Both the position numbers and the translations under genes were made by a program. From Gari tellinella (Eukaryota; Mollusca; Bivalvia; Cardiida; Psammobiidae), in contig OV277864.1 in the NCBI GenBank assembly GCA_922989275.2, positions 46,995,550-47,059,549 of the forward strand: a stretch of DNA of 64,000 nucleotides, written 5' to 3'. The notes beneath the pieces are model-generated. The model made no database searches, was not told where the DNA came from, and was given only the letters and a program-made list of their open reading frames with translations. This document shows, piece after piece, positions 46,218 through 58,012 of this stretch; the first letter of the stretch is position 1; every line of letters begins with the position of its first letter.

Positions 46218-46379
46218 AGAAATGACCAAACTGTGTTATTTTAATCGAGTGTTCACATGTACGGTTAACTCATTCACTGTACCGGGCAAATGTTTGAAAA
46301 TATCAATCAAGCCGCGATAGGCAGACATAGGATATATCGCATTTACAGTTTGACCAACGATACTTAAGGAAAAATGATT

Positions 46380-46595
46380 TTAACCCCTTCACGACCTTAT
46401 CCTGAGCACATCAATTTTTTACAAACAGTTGGATCCTTATCAGACGTTGCATAACGCAGCGTCTGATCAGGATCCAAACTTTTTGACACTTATTTCAATA
46501 TTTTTCCAGTCAAAATAGCAAAAATTAAAATTTAAAAAATAAAAGCAGACTACAATTGTTTAAAATTGATAACGTCACAGCAGTGACGGAGTTAA
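46380..46595. mobile_element. Family B MITE
   Basis: The ends are TTAACCCCTTCACG and GACGGAGTTAA. The Core-1 hairpin lies at about 46420-46486 (GATCCTTATCAGACGTTGC with GCAGCGTCTGATCAGGATCC). Confidence 0.75.
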
Positions 46596-47619
46596 AAACA
46601 ATATCAAAATGTTGACTGATTTACGTTAACTCTGTTTTTATTAGACTAAATTTTATTTCCGTAAAGCACCATGCACATTTAGATTTATAGACCTAAAATG
46701 TATTTTAATTAATTTCATGTGTATCCTAGACGTCTTGATAACCGTTATCTAAGCTATTGCATGCTATTGATATCCGTCACCGGGATGTTGAAATAGATTC
46801 TTCCCTTAGTTTTGATGGCTTATCGGAAATAAGCAACCAGACACGATAAAACATAATAACTTTAATATTATTTCAGCTAAAATTAGATTTACAATACGTT
46901 AACGTTAAAACATCATTTAAGATTGAATCGCTAAATTTGCGTCTCGCGTAAACAACACTTATACGGTAATTTATGTATTCCTTCATTTTGCCAGAATATG
47001 CAGACAGCAGTGTTAAAAGTAGAACTAATGGCAACATTAGGTTTAGCTGATAATCATTTAATAGAGAAAACAGCTAGATTTGGTTAAGACGCAGCTGGGA
47101 AATTGTGGATGCACACCTACGTTTGACATTTCAACAGCATATAATACAAACACAAGGAACAAATGAAATAAATCCATTCGTTATAGGCGTATAAAATACA
47201 GTATGGTATGTAATAATCCTTATCCTGCCGATTGCGACTGGACTCTCAATTGTATATCTAAAATAAAATTTTCCAACAAATATAGAGGATCAGTTCATCG
47301 TATTCGCATTTTCTATACACGAATAGGTGATAGAACCCAACATGCATAAGTATTCGTATATACGTTCCGCAGTTGATATTTAGAACGATATATATTATTA
47401 GTTCTATTCTGTACTGTGTTATATTTGAAAGCCGAACATGGTCAATCTAGTCTGTCGTTTTAGGCTGACTTCGTAAAGTTTAAAGTTCCTCAATACCCGA
47501 AGAGTGTGTTTTACCTTTTAGAAACTGTCGCCTATCTCTTCCTATAAAATGGCACAATTGCTACCAAGCCACACTACTTGTATATATTTCATTCAAATGT
47601 ATGCACCTTTAGAAACATT
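46596..47619. other. No gene seen
   Basis: A B-type left end (AATCCTTATCCTGCCGATTG) lies at about 47215-47240. The rest is unassigned. Confidence 0.4.
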
Positions 47620-47846
47620 TTAACCTATAAAAGCATAGCGTCCCATAAAAGGACATAGGCAAACAAGGTAGATTCTGATCAGACGCCGCATCATGCGGCG
47701 TCTGATCAAAGTCAACATTGTTTCTATTTACGAATGTCAATAAAAAGCAAAATGGAAAGGAAAACTTAAACCAGTCACCTTTAGATAAAATACGGACTAA
47801 TCCAGCATATAAACATGGAAGAATCCACTTTGCATAAATGTGTTAA
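47620..47846. mobile_element. Family C MITE (reverse)
   Basis: TTAACCTATAAAAGC at the left and CATAAATGTGTTAA at the right. The Core-1 hairpin at about 47661-47730 has GATCAGACGCCGCATCATGC at its tip. AACATGGAAGAATCCACTT is the C block in reverse. Confidence 0.75.
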
Positions 47847-48545
47847 TCAAGTTTATGATTTTACTGATACTGCCGATTTTTCAGACCCCATTTGACATAT
47901 CGTCGGCTCCGGATGTATGAAAGTACCAGGGTAGCGGCTCAATTCCGCTACACCGGTATCTGCTGACAGTCAAACCTCTCTACCATGACCACGAAAAAGC
48001 TAATTGACTGCATAAAAGACAAATGACTGCTTGAAGCAAGTTGGACGTAAAATAACTTACTTTTTATCGTGTGCCGGTATATATTTATGAAATAGACACT
48101 GTAGTGTTACATTAACCTTACAATGATGCATGTTTTTGAAGAACCGTAGAAACAATAAAACGTGTGCAATCTACAATTATCAAGTATAGGAACAAGTGTA
48201 ACAGTATGTAGTGTATACATTTAAAATGTAATTAGTTTTATAACATTTAAGAGTACATGTATGACATAAGCACTTAGTCCTTCATTAATTTATATTAACA
48301 AAGATTTGTAATTCGATACAGTTTTATTATTTTTGAATATAAATTACTTAATTTCTTTTTGGCATGCATGTCATTTATTAGTTTATGCGCCTAATGTTCT
48401 TTTATTATGCTGTAAACCTCGTACTGTTGGTAAAGATACCGTATGCAACATTCGTTACAATAGGCTTAATTATTCTTTCAAAGAAAGTCTTTCTGATTAG
48501 ATACTGCATACGGAATACTGTTTGGTATCTACATTGCATAGGAGT
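47847..48545. other. No gene seen
   Basis: About 47925-47990 holds a weak tRNA-like shape on the minus strand that I do not trust. The rest is unassigned. Confidence 0.35.
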
Positions 48546-48770
48546 ATTGATTGCTGCTGACCGTACCAAGACGGGCTCCTATATTCACTTTGCTTTATGT
48601 TTGTCTTGCGTGTTGTTTTCTATTTAATGTGTAGATGAAGGAATGGGATTGTGCGTGCGCGTGTGTGTATGTGTGTGTGTTTGTTATGGTATGACTGTGT
48701 GTGTGTTCTGCTTGAGAGGTGGGTGTATTGTTTGTGTTGCGTTTCCTGATTGAGTCTTTCGTATTTATTA
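48546..48770 (+). repeat. 5'-truncated retroelement 3' tail (longest copy)
   Basis: It begins ATTGATTGCTGCTGACCGTA, further upstream in the element than the copy at 21071, and ends GAGTCTTTCGTATTTATT. It includes a GTGCGTGCGCGTGTGTG tract. It matches the minus-strand tail at 1105-1335. Confidence 0.85.
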
Positions 48771-49095
48771 GATACTTTAAAAATTATTTCACATTCCTTT
48801 GGTTAATATAATATCTTACTACTTTGCTGATTATTTCACTATGTTTGTTTATCTTAACGATGCATTACTAGTCTAATGACATACAGATACATTCGTGTTA
48901 AGTGGTCATCGAATACATTTGGGTATTCAGTCTTCAACAACAGCGAATGCCGGACAATATAAGACTAAAAGCTTGTAGTGCATTTTTGCTTTACCTTTAT
49001 CACACTTTATTTAGAATATCATGTGCGTCTCTGAAGAGTGACCATCTAGATTTGACCATACATCATTCTGAAGAATAAGATGATTATTATTAATA

Positions 49096-49461
49096 TACAG
49101 TGATCCCTTACTACAACGACCCTCTGAGCTTCCATCCTTACAGCAATGTTTGCTGCTGTTCCCCAAAACACCTATGTTTAACCCGTGTACTGCTGCACTA
49201 TCGTCTGCTTAATATTGTCTTGTGATGTTTTTCTTAAAGTATATATTGGATATTCAGATAGAAGAAACACTATGATGAGTGAAAACCATTTTGAATATAG
49301 ATCAGACGCCGCATCTGATCTTAAGTCAAACGTTTTGAAATGCAAGCAAAGTTGGGCTCAGCAGTCTAAAGGTATTATTTTCCCCTCCCAATAACATCTC
49401 CCTATGAACAAAACCCATAATCTGTGTCCCCCAGTTGGTGTTGCTGTAGAGAGGGTACGTA
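49096..49461. mobile_element. Family G MITE
   Basis: TACAGTGATCCCTTACTAC at the left and GTAGAGAGGGTACGTA at the right. The interior has CACTATCGTCTGCTTAATAT and a shortened Core-1 at about 49289-49335. An A element follows 27 bp downstream. Confidence 0.7.
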
Positions 49462-49488
49462 CATGACATTATATGAATATTATGTAAT

Positions 49489-49737
49489 TACAGTGGAGAA
49501 TCTGTTTTCTTTCCCAATAAACGCGTTTACGCTAAAACTATTATTTGCAGTGTAAACAGTTTGGAGCCAGATCAGATGCCGGGTAACCCGGCGTCTGATC
49601 AGGCTCCAAACTGTTTACCACCAAGATAAACAAGAATTATCAGAATTGTCCAAAAGTTGTTCTTTTCTACGTTTTAGTGCTTTGCGTTTGCGTACGTTTG
49701 CGTTTAAACGGGAAAGAATAACAGATTCTCCACTGTA
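49489..49737. mobile_element. Family A MITE, intact
   Basis: The ends are TACAGTGGAGAATCTG and CAGATTCTCCACTGTA, 249 bp. It lacks one base of the TTATTC block at the left. The hairpin carries the paired outer change GTAAACAGT/ACTGTTTAC instead of GCAAACAGT/ACTGTTTGC. Confidence 0.9.
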
Positions 49738-50107
49738 CAAGCTGTACCAATACATATCACATTTGGGATTTGTAATGGTACATAACATTATTTCGAGATA
49801 TAATGGTACTCATCTCTATGGGAAGGAAAGCCAGTTCAATTGCTAATTGTACTAATTCCCATGTTCTCAAAACGGTTTGATTAAGAACTTGGTACAAAGC
49901 ATACAATCAAGTCTCGCTTTATTTTCACTTACACGAATTCAAAAGTTCGGTAGTGGTATGAGGTTTAGAAATAATGACAAAAGAAAAACAGATTCTACAA
50001 AATATGCTAGCATTTGTTTAATATTTTTAAAGCAAGACACATAGGTAATCATGAATAACGGTGTGTTATTGAACCTGCTGAGTATTTCAGACAATTGAAA
50101 AAAGATT

Positions 50108-50356
50108 CATGAGCCATGCCGTGACAAAACCAGTTTTATTGCATTGAAACATTGTACATACTAAGCACCGTTATCCTCCCAGGCTCTGTATCTGAATTTG
50201 GTTTACACTACCAAATAACGTAATAATACAGCTACACTTAAGATGCATAAAGGTGTCAAAACAAAGTAGATCAAGACCAGCTTCGACTCGATGGCTGGTC
50301 TTGATCTTCACTCTATGCAATCCAATAAGACAGGTATTCTCATGGCACGGCTCATG
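50108..50356. mobile_element. Family I MITE, well preserved
   Basis: CATGAGCCATGCCGTGAC at the left is inverted at the right (CTCATGGCACGGCTCATG). The terminal repeats run on for about 38 bp (TTATTGCATTG/CAATCCAATAA). The central hairpin AGATCAAGACCAGC/GCTGGTCTTGATCT takes the place of Core-1. The target duplication is not clear to me. Confidence 0.75.
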
Positions 50357-50423
50357 TTTTCTCCGCATATTTAATCCGTTTAATTAATTTTTAGCCATAT
50401 GCTTTCTCACACTTGACAAACGG

Positions 50424-51019
50424 TACAATGTAACCCTCCAAACCGGAACCTCTCAATACAGTGGATAATCTGTTATTCTTTCCCAATAAACGCGTTTACG
50501 CTAAAACTATTATCTTCTCTGCAAACAGCTTGGAGCCAGATCAGACGCCGGGTAACCCGGCGTCTTATCAGGCTCCAAACTGTTTGCCACCAAGATAAAG
50601 ATGAATTATCAGAATTGTCAAAAAGTTGTACTTTTCTACGTTTTAGTGTTTTGCGTTTGCGTACGTTTGCGTTTAAACGGGAAAGAATAACAGATTCTCC
50701 ACTGTACCCGTTTCCAAGCTTTTTTTGTTTTATCCCAATACATGTACACCATTAATACGTAAGTTTACGCCTTTGAATTATTCTTGCACTGAAGAAATAT
50801 ATTCTTGAATAAATTTCTATATTCTAATAGAAGAAAGCTTAAAGCAGGTTGAATGTAAAGCAGAATCCGCCTTAAGATGTCCGCTTTAAGTGTCCGCTAT
50901 CTTCCATACTAGAAACAAGCTTTTGGGTAATTGGTTAAAGCCCCTCTTAACCGGAACCCCTCTAAACCGGAAATTTATGTTGTCCCCACAAACGTCCGGT
51001 TTTGAGGGGTCTCACTGTA
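50424..51019. mobile_element. Family H MITE, split by an A element
   Basis: The left end TACAATGTAACCCTCCAAA and the right end GAGGGGTCTCACTGTA match the copy at 61288. The A element at 50457-50706 sits at a TA after AACCTCTCAA. The rest includes the E-type Core-2 part at about 50830-50900 and the CCGGAAATTT / CCGGTTTTGAGG end region. Confidence 0.75.
50457..50706. mobile_element. Family A MITE nested in H
   Basis: TACAGTGGATAATCTG and CAGATTCTCCACTGTA are the ends, 250 bp, in the same orientation as the copy at 16709. The inner stem has one unpaired change (GGCGTCTTATCAGG). Confidence 0.9.
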
Positions 51020-51045
51020 TATGTACGACTTATAAGCGTCTGATT

Positions 51046-51262
51046 TGGGGCTCGTCTTACGAAATGCCGTACGTTGGAAACGGTCGTAAGTCAAACTTTC
51101 TAAATACGTCTAATTTCTAATTTCTCCATCTTATCCTTTCTTGTGACATCTCTTTGGAATTGATTAATAAGATATGTAACAAAACAAGATTAGATTGAGA
51201 ATTTCATAATCTGCCTTACGATCACATTTCTCGTACGATGTTTTGTAAGACGGGCCCCTGGT
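51046..51262. mobile_element. Family J element
   Basis: GGGGCTCGTCTTACGAAAT at the left and TTTTGTAAGACGGGCCCCTG at the right are inverted ends. AACGGTCGTAAGTCAAACTT inside is shared with 43697. The CAGGGGCCCGT-type end resembles hAT-like elements. Confidence 0.65.
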
Positions 51263-51821
51263 TCTTAGCTGTTTTGCAAACCTTATTGCAGTCGGGCCAA
51301 TGAGCTAAATGAATCAAGTAATATACAGAGGGTTAAATATTCAACTAATGCAAAGCAATTCATTGCACTTATTAAATGTCGATGGTATTAATCCGCCATA
51401 TCGGTGTTCAATAATCCTTTCTAAATATACCGTGAGTAAACTCGAAAGGTGTTCCTCGGTAAACATATCTCACCTGTCAGTATACATCAGTTGCACACAC
51501 ACTTTAGCCAAATTTAGAAGCTTCAATATTACAGAAGTTTTATGCCGGGAAGAGAATGTAGAAATGTGATATTTTTGACCGCCCTGTGTCCGTCGTCGTT
51601 AATTTTTTCCCATTTGCTTTTTAAAACTCGATATATAGCTGGTTCCAGGTCTCATGTAAAAGGAATATTCTAAGATAACCTATTTAACGAACAACCTAAA
51701 CCCCAACAAAAACATCACAGGCGACAGGGTGACGACCATAGCTCGACGTTTCGAAAAGTTGAGCAAAACGACAAATTAATAAACATGATAAAAATATAAG
51801 AAAGAAAACCTAACCCAGTTT
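51263..51821. other. No gene seen
   Basis: The plus-strand frame at 51309-51569 has no recognisable motif. Confidence 0.4.
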
Positions 51822-51895
51822 GCAGTCGATGGGATTCGAACATCTGGCCCCACGTCACAGTTTCACATGTAAACAACTCAACCATCTCGACACAT
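51822..51895 (-). repeat. tRNA-like sequence, probable SINE head
   Basis: Minus strand: GTCGAGATGGTTGAGTTG resembles a tRNA 5' half, and ATGTTCGAATCCCATCGAC a T arm with part of an acceptor stem. The ends pair only partly, so I do not call a functional tRNA. Confidence 0.5.
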
Positions 51896-52587
51896 GATAC
51901 TTAACTTTCTTTTATAAATTAAATGACTTCTATAAGTAATCAAGTGATATTCCTCTGCAGAGTGTAAGCGTTCACGTGTAGACAATCTAACCAAATGTAA
52001 TTTAGTATACTCTTAGCTAGTAAACTCTTTCTAAAAATCATTTATGCCGCTCTATTTCTTTCCATTGCAAGTGCTTAATTTATTAGTGTTGTAAGGTTTG
52101 CTCAATGTATTGAATTGTCATATACATGTATATGTTTTTTTCCGGCTTAACGCCGTCAAAACAAAAACACTGCCAAACGGTGATATCTTAATTGCTCACG
52201 AACCCTGCTGAGTCTTGATACCATTTGTGGTGTGAACATATTTAGTTACTCTGCACATGTTGCTTAATCAGTTCAATCAAATTATGCGTAAGACGAGTAA
52301 CTCGCCGTCATATTTTGATCCAATTACACCCATACTGAAAACATAAAATGCATATCTGCAGCTGTTTTACACTATTAAACGTTGCTAGTAAAAGATCCTA
52401 GCAGGTATGCGGCTGTGCAATAAAATATGTCTGGTAGTGTACGCGACATGATTGAATCGAATATTCGCTGCTACAACGGCATCTGTTTTAAACCAATCTT
52501 TGTCTATTTCATTTCTCAAGCTTAAAATTTATGTTAATTGATCAAAGTTAAATATTATTATATTGTTTAAAACCAAACTCCAAGGTT
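51896..52587. other. No gene seen
   Basis: Unassigned AT-rich sequence. Confidence 0.4.
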
Positions 52588-52715
52588 ATCAATAGTTTGA
52601 GTTGAGTCTGAAATCGTTCTCAAGCATTTGATTCTTCAGATGTGAACTTTGCTCATATCTGACAAATCAAATGCTTGAGAAAGATCAAAAACTCACATCA
52701 ATCGTTTTATAACCT
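52588..52715. repeat. Long imperfect hairpin
   Basis: TTCTCAAGCATTTGATT is inverted at AATCAAATGCTTGAGAA. Pairing extends outward, with mismatches, to GGTTAT/ATAACC. It ends next to CTGATCAGACGCAGCG, a piece of Core-1. Confidence 0.7.
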
Positions 52716-52779
52716 TGACATCTGATCAGACGCAGCGTTTCCATTTTACTTGGTGTAAGACGATGAATTGCTTGAATAT

Positions 52780-52970
52780 ATCGAATAGTATATGGCTGAA
52801 AAATATAATTGATCGACTAGAGTCTGGGTCCCGAAATAACTCGTCAGAATTGGCATTAGCTTTATCTTGTTATGAGAAGGAGTTTGTCCTGGCTTTTCTA
52901 GAGCTTTCTGATGGTTCGAATTATGCAAATGTTGTTAAGGACAAATTGGATGACGTCAAGAAAATATCAT
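52780..52970 (+). pseudogene. Possible coding relic, uninterrupted copy
   Basis: The plus-strand frame ending in a stop at 52972 reads LKNIIDRLESGSRNNSSELA, then LALSCYEKEFVLAFLELSDG, then SNYANVVKDKLDDVKKIS. A damaged copy lies at 22640-23110. The residue mix looks protein-like and the SNYANV/KLDD part is better kept than its surroundings, but I do not know the family. It may equally be a chance frame in a non-coding repeat. Confidence 0.4.
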
Positions 52971-52980
52971 AGAGAAAACT

Positions 52981-55275
52981 CACTTGGATCCTTCATATGA
53001 ACCGTAACAAATACAAGATACGGGTACGCTCGTACAAAATAGCAGTTTGCTTATTTAGTTCGTTCATAGAAACCACATTTACAATATGTTTTAAACAATG
53101 ACACAATTGTATAAGAAGGGAACGTTAATGTTCTATTACAAATACCCCAAAATAGAAGGATTATTCCGGCTACTAAATGCAACATAAAAATAAAATATAA
53201 AAATCTAACGAATTTTCCCTTTACTATTACTTTTGTTAAAAGTAAATACTATTTTTCTTTTGTATTGAAGAAGTCGGAATATCGGAATTTCATTGTATAA
53301 CGATGTCATACAATGGTATTTTACTTATGTCAAAACCTAATCACGACCGTCTCTATCATACAAATGCTTCGTATATACTGTTCATAGTCTTGACTCTTTT
53401 TATTACTGAAATTTATGAGTTAAATTGCTGTGAAAGATGATAATGATTGTCAAATTGGAGTTAGGCTACCATCTCTAAAGTGTATATGACTGCGTCTTGC
53501 ATGAAAAAATAATGCAAAACGCTCTTACATAACATTAACTTTCAATGAGCAACATTATGTAGGAAGTATTGCGCACTCGTCTTCTACTAAATGACCACTT
53601 TTAACTAGCGTGTTCTTGTTAAGTCTGAAACGGATACTGAATACAGTAAAACCTCTATTAAGAGCAATAACAGTTGAACTACATGATGACATTTAACACA
53701 GGCGAAAACTTAAATCAAAATGAAATTAAGACAGTAAGCCCACAAAGAACTGTCTGCTTTACTCTGATCGTGACATAATGGAACTGAAAATAGTGGTCCC
53801 AATAAAGAAATGTTACTGTATATATCGTTATATTGATTGTCGGTATAAGCGACATGTTCAACTTTCCTTCTGCAGTTGCGTCTTGAGAAACGGACATAAG
53901 TGAATTAAAATTAGTTATGTACAGAATTAGACAACATGATGTACGTATATATATGGTAGTGGACAGACATAGCCATGTAGAAGTCCAGACAGTAATAAAC
54001 GAATACTGTTTTACCATTACCTTCATGTAAAAGTATGTTCAAGCCTTTAAATATGACTTTCTTATATAAATGTTTTGCCTCGGGTTTCTACAAATAAACA
54101 CAAAGTAATTCCTAAATGGTATCTGCTTTATGCATCCTGACAGTAAAGACTGGTTCTCCATTACTCGACATCGCGTCGGCATAAAAACAGTTAGCAATTT
54201 GCTGATACGTTCTTAAACCATTAAAACTAGCAAGAAACTGTCCAAACGTGTACAGGTAATTTGTTTTGGTTGCACAAATATGTTGACGTATACCCTTATT
54301 CTGCCTTTGAAAAACTAATTTGAAGACAATCTGATTGAAACATTGTTGTTCTAATATCAAACAGTATAAATCCGGATTGATCGTGTGATGTATCTTTTGT
54401 TATCAAAAGTGGTTACATCGGAGGATACATGTGCCATAGAAAGGTTAAAGCGAGAGGAGTTACGGGCTGAAATTAACATATCACTTTGTATGTCCATCAT
54501 GTCTAGACGTCCTTTGCAATTAAGACATTATTGTTTATCAGTACTAAGTGCCTGAAAACAATAAAAATGGTAATAGCTTCTCAAAGCTCTTCATAATGAA
54601 CCATTGTGTTGAGCTGAATAGTAGAAAAAACTACCGAGGTCGTTATATTATGTGCACTCAGACTTCACCAGTTCAGCTATATATGGAAGGATTATTTGCT
54701 CATTTCAAGAATTGTACCGCTTAAGCCGCTGAGTTTAGAATATTTATATCTATAACATCAACTATTCTAAATGCACGTGCTTTGAAACAATCATTTGTGT
54801 GAAGTGTTATACTTAAATACGATTTTGAGCCCATCGAACTTCAGGACGAAATGCATATTGGTTCCTGAACTTTAGAACAAACCTCAAGTCTCTCTTCCGT
54901 TGTCAACTTATACACTTATCGGTCAAGTTCTTCTAATATAAAATGTTCAATAAGCGTTGGATTTATTACAACAAAGCCCGTATAGGGATGTCTTATATGA
55001 AACGAAACACGACACAGACATAAAACGTTAAAAAGCAGTATAAATATAAAAAATATTTCTGATTCACTTTTGCCAATGTCGGATTTATTCATCTCCTGCT
55101 GAGTAACCGTTCTATAATTCTTACTGTTAGCTAGCAAGAAATGGCATCAAGTTATTAACATTTAGTGACAGTAATTATTCTCTTTGTAAGAATATACTTC
55201 AATATTTATTGCTCAGAAATAACTTCCCGCAGAAAACAGCATGATCCAACTCCTTTAGCAATTGCCTCACATGTG
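52981..55275. other. No gene seen
   Basis: A long stretch with several 70-100 codon minus-strand frames (53715-54360, 54916-55137), none with a recognisable motif or a second copy. Confidence 0.4.
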
Positions 55276-55483
55276 TACAGTACAACCTCTCTATTGCAAC
55301 CACTTAAAGAAGGTTAATTGATTGTATAAAATACAGATGAAAGCTTAAAGCACTGTGGAAGTGAAACAGAAAGCTCCTGTAGTAGCTTTCTGTTTCACTT
55401 TCACATTGCTTTAAGCAGCCACCTGTTTTAAACGACTAATATTTGACACAACTCAGTGGTCGCAATAGAGAAGTTCTACTGTA
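55276..55483. mobile_element. Family F MITE, reference copy (TA target)
   Basis: TACAGTACAACCTCTCTATT at the left is inverted at the right (AATAGAGAAGTTCTACTGTA). The Core-2 hairpin spans about 55345-55416 (CTTAAAGCACTGTGGAAGTG..., GAAACAGAAAGCTCCTG). The right flank has AAGCAGCCACCTGTTTTAA. It is 208 bp long. Confidence 0.8.
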
Positions 55484-55584
55484 ATCAGTCGGGATTCAAA
55501 TCAGACATTGAATTACACAACGTCTGATCAAGGGCACAACCAATGTGCACTTGTATCAATGTTTCGTCAGTCGAAGAACCTAGA

Positions 55585-55807
55585 TTAACCCATTTACGCC
55601 CAGTGAATTCTTCCATGTTTATATATTGGACAAGTCCATTTTTTATCAAAGGGATGCCAGGTCAAAAGTTTCGTTTTGTTTAATATTGAAATTCCTATCA
55701 GCAAACAGTGAAGACTCTGATCAGACGCCACAAGATGCGGCGTCCGATCAGAATCTACACTATTTGCCTATGTCCCATATATGGGATCGTGGGCACAAAT
55801 AGGTTAA
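55585..55807. mobile_element. Family C MITE, reference copy (TTAA target)
   Basis: The ends are TTAACCCATTTACGCCC and CACAAATAGGTTAA. CTTCCATGTTTATATATTGG lies inside the left. The Core-1 hairpin at about 55700-55769 has GAAGACTCTGATCAGACG and GTCCGATCAGAATCTACAC. It is 223 bp long. Confidence 0.85.
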
Positions 55808-55910
55808 AATACAGTAAACACTACAGAAGACAGTTTGAATGAAGACAAAATAATTACACGGAAGGGGCTAAATATAGCAAAACAAAGTACCAAGTTATGT
55901 TCTACGTTCA

Positions 55911-56190
55911 GTCCGATGGACCGCCCAGCCGACGATACATTATCCACCGATCATTGAGCCATATTTCCTACACCATTGAGCACTGCAAAAGACCCTTTCA
56001 AATGTACCCTTTTAACCCCTATGTGGAGAGGAGAAATTCACGATGCATATCTTGCTGTTCAATGGCATTCCTGTACATCATGGGGAATTAATAAAATCAC
56101 ATAGTCAGGCCGCTGGTCCGGCCGGGGATCGAACTCACGACCCTTGGTACTGTAGACGAGTCGGTTATCACTAGACTTCTACCGCCGGTA
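55911..56190 (-). repeat. tRNA-derived SINE, second copy
   Basis: Minus strand: TACCGGCGGTAGAAGTC at the head, a B box GAGTTCGATCCCC, then TTTCTCCTCTCCACATAGGG. It aligns along its length with 6185-6496. Confidence 0.75.
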
Positions 56191-56317
56191 TAGCACGGAG
56201 TAACAAAAAATATATGGGACAACTGCTACTCATATAGAATTTATTTCAGACAATATTGATGTTGTGACTGCACACGACATGTATCATAAGGTCAGTAGCG
56301 CGTTCAATTACCATTGT

Positions 56318-56552
56318 TTGCTGTGAACGTTTTCTTTCCAAATAACCCCGGTTACGCTAAAACTATTACTTTCATTGCAAACAGTTTGGAGCCAGATTAG
56401 ACGCCGGATAACCCGGCGTCTGATCAGTCTCCAAACTGTGTGCCACTCAGATTAAAACTGGTAGTCTGAATTTGTCAAAATGTTGTCATTTTCTATATTT
56501 CATTGCCATACGTTTGCGTTTGAAAAAAATAACTACGTTTGCTCCACTGTAT
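56318..56552. repeat. A' element
   Basis: The right end is TTTGCTCCACTGTA and the left end is worn (GCTGTGAACGTTTTCTTTCC). A Core-1 with AACAGTTTGGAGCCAGATTA and GTCTGATCAGTCTCCAAAC lies at about 56377-56441. The sequence after it, 56560-56625, is inverted at 10128-10195, so both A' elements sit in a common older repeat. Confidence 0.65.
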
Positions 56553-56677
56553 TTCAGACCGGTAGCCAACTCACAATCGATAGCCTTTGACGGCCATCGA
56601 TTTCTTTACTAAACTCATCACAGGTATGCACTTATTGCGTCTGTAGAAGTTCTACATGTCCATTTACATGCCTGTTA

Positions 56678-56905
56678 TTAACCTCCCTCTGTAGAGATTA
56701 CTGATTACATATGCAAACAGTGTAGACCCAGATCAGAGGGCTCCTATTGGAGCCCTCTGATCAGGGTCTGCACTGTTTGATATTTTCATTTGTTTTTGTT
56801 GTCATACCAAAAATGTAACATTAGACTGGTTCAAAATACCTGTACTAAAATAGTCCAAAAGGGATATAAATACCCACAAGAGACATTTAGGGTTGAAAGG
56901 ATTAA
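56678..56905. mobile_element. Family D MITE
   Basis: TTAACCTCCCTCTGTAG at the left and GTTGAAAGGATTAA at the right. A near-perfect hairpin at about 56713-56779 has the arms GCAAACAGTGTAGACCCAGA and GATCAGGGTCTGCACTGTTTG-like partners, and the tip GGGCTCCTATTGGAGCCC. Confidence 0.8.
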
Positions 56906-56979
56906 CAAAGTCAACTCTAGCGACGAGTATACTCGTCATCAACAAACAATATGCTAGTTAAGAATACATTTGTCTAATC

Positions 56980-57115
56980 TTATGCAAACAATGAAAATCG
57001 TGATCAGAGGACTCTTGTCATTTTGCAATATAACTTTTAAAATCAAACTTAAATATTTAAAAATATGAAAAAAACTTAATAGGGAATTGGAATTGCCGAC
57101 TAGACGTTTAAAGGG
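56980..57115. repeat. Family D fragment
   Basis: GCAAACAATGAAAATCGTGA, then TCAGAGGACTC, then a worn right end (TTTAAAGGGTGAATGG). Confidence 0.45.
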
Positions 57116-57492
57116 TGAATGGATTTACTGTTATCCTGCCGAATCCAACCAGAATTGTTTGTGGTATTTAGAATGTTTTTTTAAAATTAATATCTTAATT
57201 TTATATATTTGTTCAGACGAAAATGTCGCATCAGTCGTTATTATGGCAATACAAGTTGTATTTAGGAAATCATCACGAGAAAGACGAACAGCTCGATTCA
57301 ATGTAAAATGCTGATATACCCGACATCTTTTCTGAAGTTAACTTTATTTCAAGCTTACCAATGTGTCAACATTGCGGTTACATAACATAGGTGTAAGTGG
57401 ACAAATATTTAGCAGATAACCATAATATAATTATACTCGAAAAGTACTTTAATTTTTTTTTATTTTTGTAAACACTCTATATTCAGTAAATA
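57116..57492. other. No gene seen
   Basis: Unassigned AT-rich sequence. Confidence 0.4.
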
Positions 57493-57804
57493 TACTGTGC
57501 TCTTTCTATACAACGGCCCTCCCAACAATGATCCCCTCCTTACAACTACGCTTATCGCTATTCACCCAAATAAGACAATGGTGTCCAACCTATTAACGAC
57601 TGCAATGTCATCTGCTGAAAATTGTCGTCAATGAAGAGTGCCAAACAGCTTGTATTCAGATAAGACGACGCGTAACAGGGCGTCTGGTCTGGATTCAAGC
57701 TGTTTACAAATGTAAGCCAATTTCCCTCCGTATAACGACTCCCTTCGAACGACCCACCCATTTTTGTCTCACATTAGGTGTCGTTCTAGAGAGGGAACGC
57801 TGTA
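57493..57804. mobile_element. Family G MITE
   Basis: TACTGTGCTCTTTCTATAC at the left and TAGAGAGGGAACGCTGTA at the right. GCAATGTCATCTGCTGAAAA and a Core-1 at about 57643-57708 (CAGCTTGTATTCAGATAAG with GTCTGGATTCAAGCTG) lie inside. Confidence 0.7.
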
Positions 57805-58012
57805 CATCGTTGCCCTGTTGCACGCTGTGTGGATGTGTGATAACTGTTAGTTTTTATAAAGCATAAGAGCGAAGTAACCACTAACCAGTCATCACATTTT
57901 TATCCCAATTCTTTGATGATCTGAAGACAACATTATTAAAAACGATTGCAGACAGATACACAAAACATAAAGCAGACGACAATGTTCACAACCGAAGTTT
58001 ATTTAACCCTTT

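Noticed and set aside
47925..47995. tRNA-like sequence on the minus strand
   Set aside because: It has only an A-box-like phrase, and the B box is absent.
51822..51895. tRNA-Leu or tRNA-Ser gene
   Set aside because: The acceptor and T arms pair only in part and no proper anticodon arm is visible.
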